NCBI GenBank assembly: GCA_001999425.1
Contig: MLHP01000034.1
Span: forward strand, 1 to 64,000
Direction of reading: 5' to 3'
Length of the DNA stretch: 64,000 nt
DNA from: Rodentibacter genomosp. 2
GTDB lineage: Bacteria > Pseudomonadota > Gammaproteobacteria > Enterobacterales > Pasteurellaceae
Made by a program: the position numbers and the translations under genes. Shown in pieces: positions 1-10,159 of this stretch (its first letter is position 1; every line of letters begins with the position of its first letter). The notes beneath the pieces were generated by a model. The model searched no databases. It was not told the origin of the DNA and worked only from the letters and a program-made list of their open reading frames with translations.

Positions 1-205
1 ACACCCTGTTCCCAAGCGTTAGTTTTTTACAAACAATCGTGAACATTCATTCGCATTTCCCCTAAATTATGGAGCTATTGTAAATAAAAATAATGAAATT
101 TTATTACACCATAGACAAGCAAACTGGATATATGAGACATAACTTACCAAAATAAAGGCTAGGTCAATACTTAAATCGTTTTCCATTCGAGAGACCTCAT
201 CCAAT

Positions 206-214
206 GTGGTAAAA
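206..214 (+). promoter_or_regulatory. Possible extended -10 promoter for rmuC
   Basis: The string TGGTAAAAT matches an extended -10 element (TGn followed by TAAAAT). It lies about 25 bases before the preferred rmuC start. No convincing -35 box is visible, so this is tentative. Confidence 0.3.
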
Positions 215-238
215 TTTACAAAAAATTTGAGGCTTATT

Positions 239-1843
239 ATGACAACGTGGATGACCCCTTCTTTTCTTACATTTCTTGGTGTATCGCTCTTTATTCTTAT
301 TATTCTCTGTTTTCTACTCGCCCGTCGTACGCGCGATGTCCAAGAATTACAGCAAGATTTGAATAAAACCAATCATGATTTTAACCAACTTGCCGAACGT
401 TTTGATTTACTCAATCAACAGAAAAATCTTTTGGAACAACGAACCGTTAAAGCCCAAACGGAAAGTGAGGGGTTGCAAATTCGTTTAAGTGAACGTGATG
501 AAAAAATTATCTACCTCACAAAAGAATTGGATGAAGAGCAGGTTCGCAATGAGCAAATCAGTACACAAATCACCGCATTGAAAGAACGTTTTGGCATCGC
601 CTCTGCACAAGCGGAAAGTTTACAAAATCAACTGCAACAAAGCCAAAACCAGCTCTTGCGCAAAGAACAAGAGCAACAAAATTTAACGGGAAAATTAACC
701 GCACTTTCGCAAGAACTGACCGGTTTAAAAACCACCTTGGCAGAAAAAGAAAAACATTTTGCCGAGCAACAACAAAATATCGAGCAATCGAAACAGCAAC
801 TTGGCATTGAATTTCAAAATCTCGCCAACCGTATTTTAGATGAAAAGAGTCGCTCTTTTAGTCAAACCAACCAAACGGCACTAGAAACCTTGCTCAAGCC
901 TTTCCGTGAGCAAATTGAAGGTTTCCAAAAACGGGTGAACGAAATCCATTCGGAATCACTAAAAGGCAATGCCGGTTTAGAAGCAGAAATTAAGAAAGTA
1001 TTGGAAATCGGCTTAAATATGTCGCAAGAAGCGAATAATTTAACCTCTGCATTAAAAGGTGAAAAGAAAACGCTTGGTAATTGGGGAGAGGTGCAATTAG
1101 AACGGGCATTACAGCTTGCCGGTCTGGTTGAAAACGTACATTACAGTGCACAAGCCCATTTTAAAGATGAACAAGGCGGACGGAATTATCCTGATTTTGT
1201 ACTGAATTTACCCGATGAAAAACACCTCATTATTGACAGCAAAATGTCATTGATTGCCTATGAAAGTGCAGTCAATTCTGACGATGATTTTGAGCGTGAG
1301 CGTTTACTCCGCGAACATATTAAAGCTTTAAAAAATCATATTGATGAGCTACACAAAAAAGATTACAGCAATTTAATCGGTATGCGTAGCCCAAATTTCG
1401 TACTGATGTTTATCGCTGTCGAACCGGCTTATATTGAGGCATTAAAACTCGATCCTAATCTCTTTAATTATGGTTATGAAAAAAATGTCGTGATGGTATC
1501 ATACACTACGCTGATGCCGATTTTACGCACCGTAGCAAACCTATGGCGTATCGAACGGGGTAATGCGGAAGCCAGAGAAATAGCAGAAAAAGCCGGTGAA
1601 ATTTATAATCAAATTTGCTTGGTGGCAGAACGTTTGAACAAATTAGGCAATACACTCTCAACCGTCAGCAACCAATATAATAGTACGGTGACCGCACTTG
1701 TGGGTCAACAGGGGCTAGTCAGCAAAATTGAACGTTTTAAAGATTTATCCGCCAAAGCCAATAAAACAATGCCAAACTTAGAATTATTAAATCATGGCGT
1801 GGATTTAAGCCGTTTATCGATGATTACGCAAGAAGATAAATAG
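239..1843 (+). CDS. rmuC: DNA recombination protein RmuC
   Basis: RmuC family protein of 534 residues. It has one N-terminal membrane anchor (about residues 8-30), a long glutamine- and glutamate-rich coiled coil (about 35-200) and a C-terminal RmuC domain with PD-(D/E)XK nuclease-like character, including the stretch [21 protein letters not shown]. The family limits rearrangement between short inverted repeats in E. coli; the biochemical activity is inferred. The ATG at 239 is chosen because GAGG (229-232) sits six bases upstream. A GTG at 206 opens the same frame but lacks a ribosome site and would put a charged stretch before the anchor. It is followed after about 130 bases by the UPF0114 gene on the same strand. 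Confidence 0.9.
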   Translation: MTTWMTPSFLTFLGVSLFILIILCFLLARRTRDVQELQQDLNKTNHDFNQLAERFDLLNQQKNLLEQRTVKAQTESEGLQIRLSERDEKIIYLTKELDEEQVRNEQISTQITALKERFGIASAQAESLQNQLQQSQNQLLRKEQEQQNLTGKLTALSQELTGLKTTLAEKEKHFAEQQQNIEQSKQQLGIEFQNLANRILDEKSRSFSQTNQTALETLLKPFREQIEGFQKRVNEIHSESLKGNAGLEAEIKKVLEIGLNMSQEANNLTSALKGEKKTLGNWGEVQLERALQLAGLVENVHYSAQAHFKDEQGGRNYPDFVLNLPDEKHLIIDSKMSLIAYESAVNSDDDFERERLLREHIKALKNHIDELHKKDYSNLIGMRSPNFVLMFIAVEPAYIEALKLDPNLFNYGYEKNVVMVSYTTLMPILRTVANLWRIERGNAEAREIAEKAGEIYNQICLVAERLNKLGNTLSTVSNQYNSTVTALVGQQGLVSKIERFKDLSAKANKTMPNLELLNHGVDLSRLSMITQEDK

Positions 1844-1970
1844 TCCTACATTTTTATTGCCATTTTCAAAAAAACTGCTATTTTTTGTAGCCTTTGTGGC
1901 AGTTTTTGCCGGCACACAGGTAAAACAAAACGCCCAAGCCCTTCGTGATACACTTTATTTAGGAAACAAA

Positions 1971-2525
1971 ATGGAACAACAAAAATCACCGGTCGATCCC
2001 TACTCCAAATATAATGCACAATCCAGTATGCTCAGCAAAATTATTTTTACCAGTCGCTGGCTGCAACTGCCTATCTATTTAGGCTTGATTGTTGTTCAGG
2101 GGATTTATGCCTATAAATTTCTAAAATCTCTTTGGTATTTGATTATTAATGTCAATACCATGGATTCCGAAACGATTATGTTAGCGGTACTTAACCTAAT
2201 TGATGTAGTTATGATTGCCAATTTATTGGTGATGGTCACGCTTGGCGGTTATGAAATTTTTGTATCAAAGTTAAAAACCCGTAACCATCCGGATCAACCC
2301 GAGTGGATGAGCCATGTGAATGCCACCGTATTAAAAGTTAAACTTTCTATGTCAATTATCAGTATTTCATCGATTCATTTGCTTCAAACCTTTGTTAATG
2401 CCGCAAGAATCCCTGAAAAAACCATTATGTGGGAGCTATTTCTTCACTTAGGTTTTCTGGTATCTGCCATCGCTCTCGCCTATACGGACAAAATCCTATA
2501 TAGCACCAGCCATAAAAACCACTAG
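1971..2525 (+). CDS. UPF0114 (YqhA-family) inner membrane protein
   Basis: A 184-residue protein with about four hydrophobic segments, matching the UPF0114/YqhA family; the characteristic tract after the second helix is [18 protein letters not shown]. Function is unknown. AGGAAA at 1961-1966 supports the ATG at 1971, giving roughly the family's length. The same frame stays open upstream to a TTG at 1857 and would encode a signal-peptide-like stretch ([15 protein letters not shown]); this is either an N-terminal extension or the tail of something lost. It probably ends at the hairpin at 2550-2580. Confidence 0.85.
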   Translation: MEQQKSPVDPYSKYNAQSSMLSKIIFTSRWLQLPIYLGLIVVQGIYAYKFLKSLWYLIINVNTMDSETIMLAVLNLIDVVMIANLLVMVTLGGYEIFVSKLKTRNHPDQPEWMSHVNATVLKVKLSMSIISISSIHLLQTFVNAARIPEKTIMWELFLHLGFLVSAIALAYTDKILYSTSHKNH

Positions 2526-2549
2526 AAATAAACAGTATTTTTCCTTACA

Positions 2550-2580
2550 GAAACGCCAACCAAAAGTTGGCGTTTCTTTA
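2550..2580 (+). terminator. Rho-independent terminator upstream of recA
   Basis: An 11-bp stem GAAACGCCAAC / GTTGGCGTTTC with a five-base loop, followed by a short T-rich run. It isolates recA from read-through out of the UPF0114 gene. Confidence 0.85.
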
Positions 2581-2606
2581 TGTTCATGAAATTATTCAAA
2601 ATGGGC

Positions 2607-2635
2607 TTGATGCTGTATATCAATACAGTTATAAT
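2607..2635 (+). promoter_or_regulatory. recA promoter with LexA (SOS) box in the spacer
   Basis: TTGATG (-35, 2607-2612) and a consensus TATAAT (-10, 2630-2635) are separated by exactly 17 bases. The palindrome CTGTATATCAATACAG (2613-2628), a very good match to the LexA operator CTGT-N8-ACAG, fills that spacer almost completely. LexA binding here would directly exclude RNA polymerase, as expected for an SOS-inducible recA. Confidence 0.94.
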
Positions 2636-2666
2636 ACCTGAAATTTTATTCAACGAGGAAAAATAA

Positions 2667-3773
2667 ATGGCATCACAAGACGAAAAAAAGAAAGGGAAAA
2701 CAACAGCAAGCGCACCTGCGACAGCGGAAGAAAAACAAAAAGCGCTTGCGGCTGCACTAGGACACATTGAGAAACAATTCGGTAAAGGCTCTATTATGAA
2801 ATTAGGGGATACGCAAGCCCTTGATGTAGAATCTATTGCTACCGGTTCGATAGGACTTGACGCCGCATTAGGAATTGGCGGGTTACCAATGGGACGTATT
2901 GTTGAAATTTTTGGTCCTGAATCTTCCGGTAAAACAACCTTAACACTTTCAGTTATCGCTCAGGCACAAAAAGCCGGTAAAACCTGTGCATTTATTGATG
3001 CCGAGCATGCTTTAGATCCGATTTATGCCGCTAAATTAGGAGTTAATGTTAAAGATCTATTGGTCTCTCAGCCCGATAATGGAGAACAGGCTCTTGAGAT
3101 TTGTGATGCCTTAGTCCGTTCAGGTGCGGTTGAGCTTATTATCGTTGATTCCGTTGCCGCACTGACCCCCAAAGCCGAAATTGAAGGGGATATGGGGGAT
3201 TCTCATGTGGGATTACAGGCTCGTTTAATGTCTCAAGCATTACGCAAATTAACCGGTCAAATTAAAAATGCGAACTGTTTGGTTATATTTATTAACCAAA
3301 TTCGAATGAAAATCGGTTCTTATGGCAACCCTGAAACCACAACCGGTGGGAATGCACTAAAGTTTTATGCTTCGGTTCGCTTGGATATTCGCCGTACCGG
3401 ATCGGTCAAAGATGGTGAAAATATTATTGGTAATGAAACCAAAGTAAAAGTAGTTAAAAATAAATTGGCGCCGCCATTCCGTCAGGTAGAGTTCCAAATT
3501 CTTTATGGTGAAGGTATTTCTAAAACAGGCGAATTGATTGAACTGGGCGTTCAGCACAAATTGGTGAATAAATCCGGAGCTTGGTATTCTTATGAGGACG
3601 AAAAAATAGGTCAAGGTAAAGCAAATGCAATGAAGTGGTTACTAGACAACCCTGAAAAAGCCCTGATATTAGAAAACAAATTACGAGCCGAGTTAATCGC
3701 AAATCCTGATCAAGGATTCACTGAAGATATTGAACAAGCCGATGACAAATTAAATTCAGAGGATGAATTTTAA
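2667..3773 (+). CDS. recA: Recombinase RecA
   Basis: ATP-dependent strand-exchange protein for homologous recombination and SOS co-protease activity. The core is intact: Walker A GPESSGKT (residues 83-90), the '[23 protein letters not shown]' region covering loop L2, and an acidic C-terminus. At 368 residues it is about 15 longer than E. coli RecA. The excess is a basic, low-complexity N-terminal insert (about residues 5-21, rich in Lys, Thr and Ala) before the conserved [12 protein letters not shown] helix. No internal Met could remove it without losing that helix, and GAGG lies upstream of the ATG at 2667. recX follows, separated by a USS hairpin. Confidence 0.98.
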   Translation: MASQDEKKKGKTTASAPATAEEKQKALAAALGHIEKQFGKGSIMKLGDTQALDVESIATGSIGLDAALGIGGLPMGRIVEIFGPESSGKTTLTLSVIAQAQKAGKTCAFIDAEHALDPIYAAKLGVNVKDLLVSQPDNGEQALEICDALVRSGAVELIIVDSVAALTPKAEIEGDMGDSHVGLQARLMSQALRKLTGQIKNANCLVIFINQIRMKIGSYGNPETTTGGNALKFYASVRLDIRRTGSVKDGENIIGNETKVKVVKNKLAPPFRQVEFQILYGEGISKTGELIELGVQHKLVNKSGAWYSYEDEKIGQGKANAMKWLLDNPEKALILENKLRAELIANPDQGFTEDIEQADDKLNSEDEF

Positions 3774-3796
3774 TTTACCCGTTATTTTAGCCCTTT

Positions 3797-3828
3797 AAAG
3801 TGCGGTCAATTTTGCCCGCACTTTTTCT
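3797..3828 (+). terminator. USS inverted pair between recA and recX (terminator/attenuator)
   Basis: AAAGTGCGG (3797-3805) and CCGCACTTT (3816-3824) form a hairpin with a 10-base loop followed by T residues. It probably terminates most recA transcripts and lets a minority reach recX, keeping RecX low relative to RecA. Confidence 0.75.
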
Positions 3829-3841
3829 CTAAGGAGTGATG

Positions 3842-4300
3842 ATGTCTTCTATTGCACTGAGTTATGTTATTAATTTACTTGCCCGCCGTGAATACAGTGA
3901 GTTTGAACTCCGCAATAAAATGCAAGAAAAAGCCTTTTCCGAACTAGAAATTGATGAAGTGATTATACATTGCCAACAAAAAAATTGGCAGAATGATAAA
4001 CGCTTTGCAGAAAACTATTTGTATTATCGTAGCCAACGAGGCTATGGCGAGAATAGAATCAGACAAGAACTAAAACATTTAAAAGGAGTGCCGTCAGCTA
4101 TTATTACTGAAGTATTCGCGGAATGTGATATAAATTGGTCCGAGCTTGCTTTTATAGTTTTACGTAAAAAATTTCCTAATTACACAGAAAAACACGCTCC
4201 AAAAATAAAACAAAAAATTTGGAACTATATGCTTTCCCACGGTTTTTCCTCCGAACAATTTTCACACTTTGTTGGGAATGACTCGGCATTTTTTGACTAA
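3842..4300 (+). CDS. recX: Regulatory protein RecX
   Basis: A 152-residue, all-helical RecX-family protein that in E. coli binds RecA filaments and inhibits their extension. Tandem three-helix repeats are recognisable from motifs such as LLARREYSEFELRNKM near the N-terminus and RGYGENRIRQEL in the middle. Three in-frame starts (GTG 3836, ATG 3839, ATG 3842) overlap the AAGGAG at 3831-3836; the ATG at 3842 has the best spacing. It lies 68 bases after recA and probably depends on read-through from the recA promoter. Confidence 0.93.
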   Translation: MSSIALSYVINLLARREYSEFELRNKMQEKAFSELEIDEVIIHCQQKNWQNDKRFAENYLYYRSQRGYGENRIRQELKHLKGVPSAIITEVFAECDINWSELAFIVLRKKFPNYTEKHAPKIKQKIWNYMLSHGFSSEQFSHFVGNDSAFFD

Positions 4301-4332
4301 TCGGTATTCATTTTGATATGAATCGTCCGTTT

Positions 4333-5628
4333 CTATTCTTTTCCTATAGGGAGTGCAACTTTAAAGCAACTTCCCTTGCCTAATTCACTTTTTATTTCCA
4401 ATTCTACATTGTATTTTGCCAACGCAAATTTAGTAATAGAAAGCCCAAGCCCCGTTCCACCGGTTTGACGTGAGCGGGCATTATCAACACGATAAAAACG
4501 TTCTGTTAATCGAGGAATATGTTCTGCCGCAATACCAACACCGGTATCAGCCACAGAAAAAAACGCGTTATCCGCCTGTTTGCTAAGCTCAATTGTAATC
4601 GTGCCTTTTTCCGGCGTATATCGAACCGCATTAAAAGTCATATTACTTAATGCACTGTACAACTCAGGTTCCAATCCATAAAAATGAATATTCGGTTCAA
4701 TTTTCACAATAAACTTATGCTTTTCTCGTGAAAAATTTTGTGTAGCCTCAACAACCTGATGAACCATTTTGGATAAATCAAAATGTTGAAATTCTCCGGC
4801 AGTGGACTGCCCGCGTTCTAAACGAGACAGCGTCAGTAAATCCGATAAAAGGTTTAACATTCGCTGCCCTTCTTTTTGCATTAAACCTAAGAATTGTTGG
4901 CGTTGTTCAATCGCTAAATCGGGCATATCCGATAATGTTTCTATAAAACCGTTAATCACCGTAAGTGGTGTTCGTAACTCGTGCGAAACATTGGCAACAA
5001 AGGCAATTTGAGCATCATCTAATTGTTCTTCTTGAGTAATATCTTGTGTGATTAATAATTCGCTATTTTGATAGAAAGGTTGGCGGCTGATTCGTAAAAT
5101 TCGCTTGAAATAATTTCCGTTAGGTAAACTAACTTTTAATGTAAGAGGCTCATTTTCCAGTTTCTTTTGTAGAAATTGTTGGAACTCAGGTAAACGGATG
5201 AGATTTTGCAGGATACCTTTAAGATCATTTTCATAGTTCAGATTAAGATGTTTGCAAGCAAGAGGGTTAAACCATTCAATACGACCTTCGGTTAAAATAA
5301 CAATTCCACTGGGAATAGCTTCTATCACTTGATTAAAACGATCCAGAGAAGCGGAAAGTTCCTTTTTACGTTTTATACTGGCTTTCCGTAAAGATAAAAT
5401 TTTCTCAAAAATATGTCCCCAAAGTCCAAAACCCTGTATCGGATTTTCCTGATCGTTTAACCAACGAATTAAGCGAACTAAATAAAATAGCTGAATACTT
5501 ATCCACCCTAGCAATACGATATTCAGCGAAATCCACATCATTTCCGTACCGGCAATTAAATAGCCCACTCCGGCAGAACAAAATAGAGTAAGGATTAATC
5601 TGAATAAGGTCGGAAAAAATAATTTCAT
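4333..5628 (-). CDS. phoR: Phosphate regulon sensor histidine kinase PhoR
   Basis: Membrane sensor kinase of 431 residues, the same length as E. coli PhoR. It has two N-terminal membrane segments (about 5-27 and 30-50), a PAS-like region (about 95-190), the dimerisation/phosphoacceptor motif NVSHELRTPLTVI (His about 216) and an ATPase domain with N, G1 (ADTGVGI) and G2 (GGTGLGL) boxes. It phosphorylates PhoB under phosphate limitation and is held off by the Pst transporter with PhoU. The ATG at 5628 overlaps the phoB stop by one base (TAATG), implying translational coupling. A longer upstream frame would overlap phoB and is rejected. Confidence 0.96.
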   Translation of the reverse strand: MKLFFPTLFRLILTLFCSAGVGYLIAGTEMMWISLNIVLLGWISIQLFYLVRLIRWLNDQENPIQGFGLWGHIFEKILSLRKASIKRKKELSASLDRFNQVIEAIPSGIVILTEGRIEWFNPLACKHLNLNYENDLKGILQNLIRLPEFQQFLQKKLENEPLTLKVSLPNGNYFKRILRISRQPFYQNSELLITQDITQEEQLDDAQIAFVANVSHELRTPLTVINGFIETLSDMPDLAIEQRQQFLGLMQKEGQRMLNLLSDLLTLSRLERGQSTAGEFQHFDLSKMVHQVVEATQNFSREKHKFIVKIEPNIHFYGLEPELYSALSNMTFNAVRYTPEKGTITIELSKQADNAFFSVADTGVGIAAEHIPRLTERFYRVDNARSRQTGGTGLGLSITKFALAKYNVELEIKSELGKGSCFKVALPIGKE

Positions 5629-6323
5629 TATTCTTCTTCCGCATTGAAACGATAACCGGAACCCCGTACGGTTTGTAATAAACAATCTAATCGACTTGGT
5701 TCAAGGGCTTGGCGTAAACGACGGATATGCACATCAATAGTTCTCTCTTCCATAAAAACGTGATCCCCCCAAACAAAATCAAGGAGCTGTGTACGGCTGT
5801 ATAGACGATTTGGGTGAGTCATAAAGAAGTGAAGTAATTTAAATTCGGTTGCCCCTAAGTTTAACCTAATATTATTACCAATCACAATTTTATTAACCGG
5901 ATCTAAACTTAATCCTTTAATATTGATCGGTTGCTCCGTTTTATGAGGATGGTGACGACGTAAAAATGCATTGACCCGCGCCACCAATTCTCTTGGAGAA
6001 AAAGGCTTGGTAACATAATCATCAGCACCGATATTTAAACCTTTCTCCTTATCTAATTCATCACTACGCGCGGTTAATAAAATAATAGGTAAACTTTCCG
6101 TGCGCTTCATTGAACGCAATTCTTTGGTAAATTCAACACCAGAAACACCAGGCAGCATCCAGTCCAATAAAATAAGATGAGGGAGCTGATCATTAATGTG
6201 TTGCCTTGCTTGTGGTACATTTTCCGCTGTACGTACCTCAAAACCGGCTTGTTCTAAGATAAATTTAATTAATGTCATAATAGACTCTTCGTCTTCAACC
6301 ACTAAAATATTTGCTTTTGGCAT
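5628..6323 (-). CDS. phoB: Phosphate regulon response regulator PhoB
   Basis: OmpR-type response regulator of 231 residues. The receiver domain has the acidic pair (VEDEE), the phosphoacceptor Asp in LLDWMLPG and the Lys in VTKPFSPREL. The C-terminal winged helix carries the recognition segment RTIDVHIRRLRQAL. It activates Pho-box promoters, two of which lie in this window upstream of pstS and phoU. It sits 50 bases after pstB on the same strand and is coupled to phoR, so the kinase pair is probably made from the pst transcript. Confidence 0.97.
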   Translation of the reverse strand: MPKANILVVEDEESIMTLIKFILEQAGFEVRTAENVPQARQHINDQLPHLILLDWMLPGVSGVEFTKELRSMKRTESLPIILLTARSDELDKEKGLNIGADDYVTKPFSPRELVARVNAFLRRHHPHKTEQPINIKGLSLDPVNKIVIGNNIRLNLGATEFKLLHFFMTHPNRLYSRTQLLDFVWGDHVFMEERTIDVHIRRLRQALEPSRLDCLLQTVRGSGYRFNAEEE

Positions 6324-6373
6324 AGTCTACTCCCTGGATTTTTCTGAAAAGTGCGGTTAAATTTAGAGCCGTT

Positions 6374-7129
6374 TTAACCGAATTTACCTGTAATATAATC
6401 CTCGGTTTCTTTACGTTTCGGTTTCGTAAAGATCTGTTTGGTATCACCGATCTCGATAAGCTCGCCAAGATACATATAAGCCGTCATATCGGAGACCCGT
6501 GCTGCTTGCTGCATATTGTGGGTTACAATTGCAATAGTATAGTCATTCTTAAGTTCTGTAATCAACTCTTCAATATAAGCCGTTGATATAGGATCAAGAG
6601 CGGATGTCGGTTCATCAAGTAATAACACTTCGGGCTGACAAGCTATGGCTCGAGCAATACATAAACGTTGTTGTTGTCCACCGGAAAGAGAATTACCGGA
6701 TTGTTTCAATTTATCTTTCACCTCTGCCCACAATGCAGATTTTTTTAATGCCCATTCCACACGATCATCCAAATCACTTTTGCTGAGTTTCTCGTATAGT
6801 TTTACACCAAAAGTCACATTGTCATAAATGGACATTGGGAAGGGGGTTGGTTTTTGGAAAACCATCCCGACTTTAGCTCGTAATAAGTTAACATCAACAT
6901 CTGCATCAAGAATATTTTTGTTATCCAATAATAATTGACCTTCCGCTCGCATATTAGGATAAAGATCATACATCCGATTAAATATGCGCAACAAAGTGGA
7001 TTTACCACAACCGGAAGGACCGATAAAGGCAGTAACTTTTTTTTCTAAAATATCAACATTAATATTTTTTAGTGCGTGGAAATGACCATAGTAAAAATTT
7101 AAATTTTGGGTTGAGAGTTTTGTTTTCAT
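6374..7129 (-). CDS. pstB: Phosphate ABC transporter ATP-binding protein PstB
   Basis: The ATPase of the high-affinity phosphate importer, 251 residues. Walker [10 protein letters not shown] (37-45), Q-loop FQKPTPFPM, signature LSGGQ (148-152), Walker B LLLDEP and the H-loop His in IVTHNMQQA are intact. PstB-specific features include the FNRMYDLYP segment. Two adjacent ATG codons exist (7132 and 7129); the second has better spacing from AAGGAA. The ribosome site overlaps the end of pstA, consistent with one pstSCAB-phoBR transcript. Confidence 0.97.
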   Translation of the reverse strand: MKTKLSTQNLNFYYGHFHALKNINVDILEKKVTAFIGPSGCGKSTLLRIFNRMYDLYPNMRAEGQLLLDNKNILDADVDVNLLRAKVGMVFQKPTPFPMSIYDNVTFGVKLYEKLSKSDLDDRVEWALKKSALWAEVKDKLKQSGNSLSGGQQQRLCIARAIACQPEVLLLDEPTSALDPISTAYIEELITELKNDYTIAIVTHNMQQAARVSDMTAYMYLGELIEIGDTKQIFTKPKRKETEDYITGKFG

Positions 7130-7138
7130 CATTATTCC

Positions 7139-7990
7139 TTAGTGTTTCTTACGACCTAAAATTCTCGCCATTACATTAGTAATTAATACTGTAAATGCGA
7201 TAAGTAGTGCCCCCGCCCAAGCAAGTGATTGCCAATCTTTGTAAGGGCTCATCGCAAACTGATAGATAACATTTGGCAAATTAGCAATAGGTTGATTCAT
7301 ATCCGAACTGAAAAATTGATTGTTTAATGCGGTAAATAACAAAGGTGCGGTTTCACCAGAAATTCGCGCGAATGCAAGTAGAACACCTGTTAAAACACCT
7401 GTTTTCGCGGCTTTCAGTGTTACCATTGAAACCATTTTCCATTTTGGTGTTCCTAAAGCATAGGCTGCTTCCCGCAAACCGTTTGGTACTAATTTCAACA
7501 TATTCTCAGTAGTGCGTACGACAACAGGAATGACTAGTAAGGACAATGCAAGAGAACCCGCCCAACCGGAAAAATGCCCTTGCTTTACAATAATAATGCC
7601 ATAGATAAATAAACCGATAACAATGGAAGGTGCTGATAATAAGATATCGTTCATAAATCGAGTCATACCGGCTATTTTGCTATGTCTGCCAAATTCCGCT
7701 AAATAAACACCAGTTAAAATGCCAATTGGCGTACCGATAAAAAGCCCGAATAAGGTGATGAGCAAACTCCCCCAAATGGCATTTCGTAAACCACCACCTG
7801 CATCAGGAGGCAGAGTATCAACCCGAAAAAGATGAAGCCCTAATCCGTTTATACCGTTTGTCAGAAGTGTGTAAAAAATCCAGCCAAGCCAAAATAGACC
7901 GAACCCCATCATTACCCAAGCTAGCATTAAATAGAAACGGTTAAGCCACTGGCGGCGTACATATAACGAATGATTTATTGTGTTTTTCAT
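7139..7990 (-). CDS. pstA: Phosphate ABC transporter permease PstA
   Basis: Inner-membrane permease of 283 residues with about six membrane helices and the ABC-2-type EAA loop ([15 protein letters not shown]) that docks on PstB. It pairs with PstC to form the phosphate channel. The ATG directly follows the pstC stop codon (TAG then ATG), so the two permeases are translationally coupled. Confidence 0.97.
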   Translation of the reverse strand: MKNTINHSLYVRRQWLNRFYLMLAWVMMGFGLFWLGWIFYTLLTNGINGLGLHLFRVDTLPPDAGGGLRNAIWGSLLITLFGLFIGTPIGILTGVYLAEFGRHSKIAGMTRFMNDILLSAPSIVIGLFIYGIIIVKQGHFSGWAGSLALSLLVIPVVVRTTENMLKLVPNGLREAAYALGTPKWKMVSMVTLKAAKTGVLTGVLLAFARISGETAPLLFTALNNQFFSSDMNQPIANLPNVIYQFAMSPYKDWQSLAWAGALLIAFTVLITNVMARILGRKKH

Positions 7991-8938
7991 CTAGCGTCCC
8001 TCTGATTTTACCGCTTTTAATAACATCAGTTTTGATAAGCACAGTACGGTAAATGTTATGACGAAAAGAATTAATCCGAGATAAAGTAGGGAGGACAAAT
8101 GCATCGGATCAACAGCTTCCGCAAATTCATTTGCAAGTGCAGAAGTGATCGATACACCGGAGTTATTTAAACTCGCACTGATATTAAAGGTATTTCCAAT
8201 AACAAAGGTAACCGCCATCGTTTCACCTAAAGCGCGCCCCAAGCCGAGAATCACACCGCCTATTACCCCAACTTTAGTATAAGGTAATACAATACGTCGA
8301 ATAACCTCCCAACGGGTACAACCTAGACCATAGGCTGACTCTTTTAACATTGTCGGAGTAACTTCAAATACATCCCGCATCACCGAGGCAATATAAGGAA
8401 TAATCATAATCGCAAGGATTAAACCTGCCGCAAATAATCCTATTCCCATCGGAATACCATCAAATAATGCGCCGATTAAAGGAATATCGCTAAAGTGTTC
8501 AATCATAAACGGTTGAACAGTTTCGGAAAATATAGGGGCAAACACAAACAATCCCCACATCCCGTAAATGATTGAAGGAATACCGGCTAATAATTCTATT
8601 GCGATACTTAATGGACGGCGTAGTACCACAGGACAAAGTTCGGTAAGAAAAACCGCAATCCCGAAGCTCACTGGCACAGCAATAATCAGCGCAATAATAG
8701 AAGTCACTAATGTACCGTATATAGGCGCTAGTGCACCATATTTGCCTTGTACGGTATCCCATTCGTTTGAACTAAAAAATTCAAAACCAAATTGTTGCAT
8801 TGCGGGATAAGCGCCAATAATCAATGAGAGTAAAATGCCACTGAGTATCGCTAGCACAAACAAAGCAAAAAAACGGGTAGTATTAACAAATAAAGCATCA
8901 ATAAGTGCTTGTTGTTTTAGTTTTTGGGAAAGTGTCAT
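7991..8938 (-). CDS. pstC: Phosphate ABC transporter permease PstC
   Basis: Inner-membrane permease of 315 residues with about six membrane helices and the EAA loop ([19 protein letters not shown]). The motif [16 protein letters not shown] near the C-terminal third is typical of PstC. Two consecutive ATG codons are possible (8941 and 8938); the second is better spaced from AAGGA. A strong hairpin lies between pstS and this gene, so transporter subunits may be made at lower levels than the binding protein. Confidence 0.96.
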   Translation of the reverse strand: MTLSQKLKQQALIDALFVNTTRFFALFVLAILSGILLSLIIGAYPAMQQFGFEFFSSNEWDTVQGKYGALAPIYGTLVTSIIALIIAVPVSFGIAVFLTELCPVVLRRPLSIAIELLAGIPSIIYGMWGLFVFAPIFSETVQPFMIEHFSDIPLIGALFDGIPMGIGLFAAGLILAIMIIPYIASVMRDVFEVTPTMLKESAYGLGCTRWEVIRRIVLPYTKVGVIGGVILGLGRALGETMAVTFVIGNTFNISASLNNSGVSITSALANEFAEAVDPMHLSSLLYLGLILFVITFTVLCLSKLMLLKAVKSEGR

Positions 8939-8952
8939 CATTTTTCCTTATC

Positions 8953-8972
8953 CCCTCCCGTTAAAGGGAGGG
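8953..8972 (-). promoter_or_regulatory. Intergenic hairpin between pstS and pstC
   Basis: A perfect 7-bp G/C-rich stem CCCTCCC / GGGAGGG with a six-base loop lies just after the pstS stop. No T-run follows in the transcript direction, so it looks like an mRNA-stabilising hairpin that protects the pstS message rather than a terminator. The role is inferred. Confidence 0.55.
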
Positions 8973-8982
8973 AATACATTTT

Positions 8983-10002
8983 TTATTTCAAATTAACTTT
9001 TTTCCATTCATCGCGCACAAGCTGTTTTACATTATCCGGTAAAGGAACATAATCCAATTTTTGCGCTTGCTCATTACCTTTTTTGTATGCCCAGTCAAAG
9101 AAATTCAAGACGGTTTCCGCTCTTTGCTTATCAGCTACATTTTTCGGTACTAAGATAAAGGTTGCCGCAGCGAGTGGCCAAGCTTGCGCAGCAGGCTGGT
9201 TAGTTAATACTAAACTGAATCCTTTCGATTTATTCCAATCAACATTTGCCGCCGCTGCAAAACTTTCTTGGGAAGGTAAAACAAAGTTACCCGCAGCATT
9301 CTTTAACTGAACGTGAGTCATTTTATTTTGTTTCGCATAAGCATACTCAACATAGCCGATGGAATTCTTAACACGCCCTACATAAATTGATACGCCTTCA
9401 TTACCTTTTCCTGCCGCACCGCTTGCAGAAGTCGGCCATTTAACCGTATTCGCCGCACCGACCTTATCTTTCCAATCTGGTGAAACTTGGCTTAAATAGT
9501 GGGTAAAGATAAAACTCGTACCGGATCCGTCCGCACGAAACACAGTGGTAATTGCTTTATCCGGCAAATTTAACGAAGGATTTAATTGCTTAATTTTTTC
9601 ATCATTCCAATGAGTCACTTTTCCTAAGTAAATATCGGCTAACAATTCACCGGTTAATTTTAACTCTCCGGGTTTTATTCCCTCTACATTGATTACCGGT
9701 ACAACACCGCCAATAACGGTTGGAAATTGGACAAGATTATTTTTTTCAAGATCATCTTCTTTCATTGGTGAATCCGACGCACCAAAATCAACAGTACCGG
9801 AGAGAATTTGTTTCACACCGCCGGAAGAACCGATAGACTGATAATTTATTTGATTACCGGTTTCAGCCTTATAGTTCATTGCCCATTGCACATAAATCGG
9901 TTGAGGGAAAGAAGCCCCGGCTCCGGTTACCGTCGTTGCTTTTGCCGCTTGGCTGAAAGCAAAAACAGATAATAAAGCAAGAGTGACAGTACGTATTTTC
10001 AT
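8983..10002 (-). CDS. pstS: Periplasmic phosphate-binding protein PstS
   Basis: A 339-residue solute-binding protein with a Sec signal peptide (about 1-22, ending SQAAKA) and the mature start TTVTGAGASFPQPIY typical of PstS. Phosphate-contacting motifs are present: GAGASFPQP, IGSSGGVKQ, DFGASDSPM and RADGSGTSFIF. It delivers phosphate to PstCAB. A strong AAGGAG precedes the ATG, and the upstream region has a Pho box with a -10. It is the first gene of the pstSCAB-phoBR unit. Confidence 0.98.
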   Translation of the reverse strand: MKIRTVTLALLSVFAFSQAAKATTVTGAGASFPQPIYVQWAMNYKAETGNQINYQSIGSSGGVKQILSGTVDFGASDSPMKEDDLEKNNLVQFPTVIGGVVPVINVEGIKPGELKLTGELLADIYLGKVTHWNDEKIKQLNPSLNLPDKAITTVFRADGSGTSFIFTHYLSQVSPDWKDKVGAANTVKWPTSASGAAGKGNEGVSIYVGRVKNSIGYVEYAYAKQNKMTHVQLKNAAGNFVLPSQESFAAAANVDWNKSKGFSLVLTNQPAAQAWPLAAATFILVPKNVADKQRAETVLNFFDWAYKKGNEQAQKLDYVPLPDNVKQLVRDEWKKVNLK

Positions 10003-10045
10003 TATATTCTCCTTAAGTTTGGATGATTAAGTTAGTCACGCCGTT

Positions 10046-10079
10046 AATATAGTAAAGAAATATTTCATGAGTATGACAA
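10046..10079 (-). promoter_or_regulatory. pstS promoter with Pho box
   Basis: On the minus strand, TTGTCATACTCATGAAATAT (within 10055-10079) resembles the PhoB operator made of TGTCAT-type direct repeats. A TATATT -10 (10051-10046) follows at the distance expected when PhoB replaces a -35 box. The same block with identical spacing occurs upstream of phoU, which supports it as a real PhoB site. Confidence 0.82.
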
Positions 10080-10159
10080 ACAAACATTTATTTACATCAA
10101 GTGGAATGCGCTTTACCTGCATTTTAAAACAAAGAAAAAATCAACCGCACTTTTCACAC

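Noticed and set aside
206..238. GTG start for rmuC
   Set aside because: No ribosome site; it coincides with a promoter-like -10, while GAGG fits the ATG at 239.
8953..8972. pstS-pstC hairpin as a true terminator
   Set aside because: No T-run follows in the transcript direction, and pstC has no visible promoter of its own.
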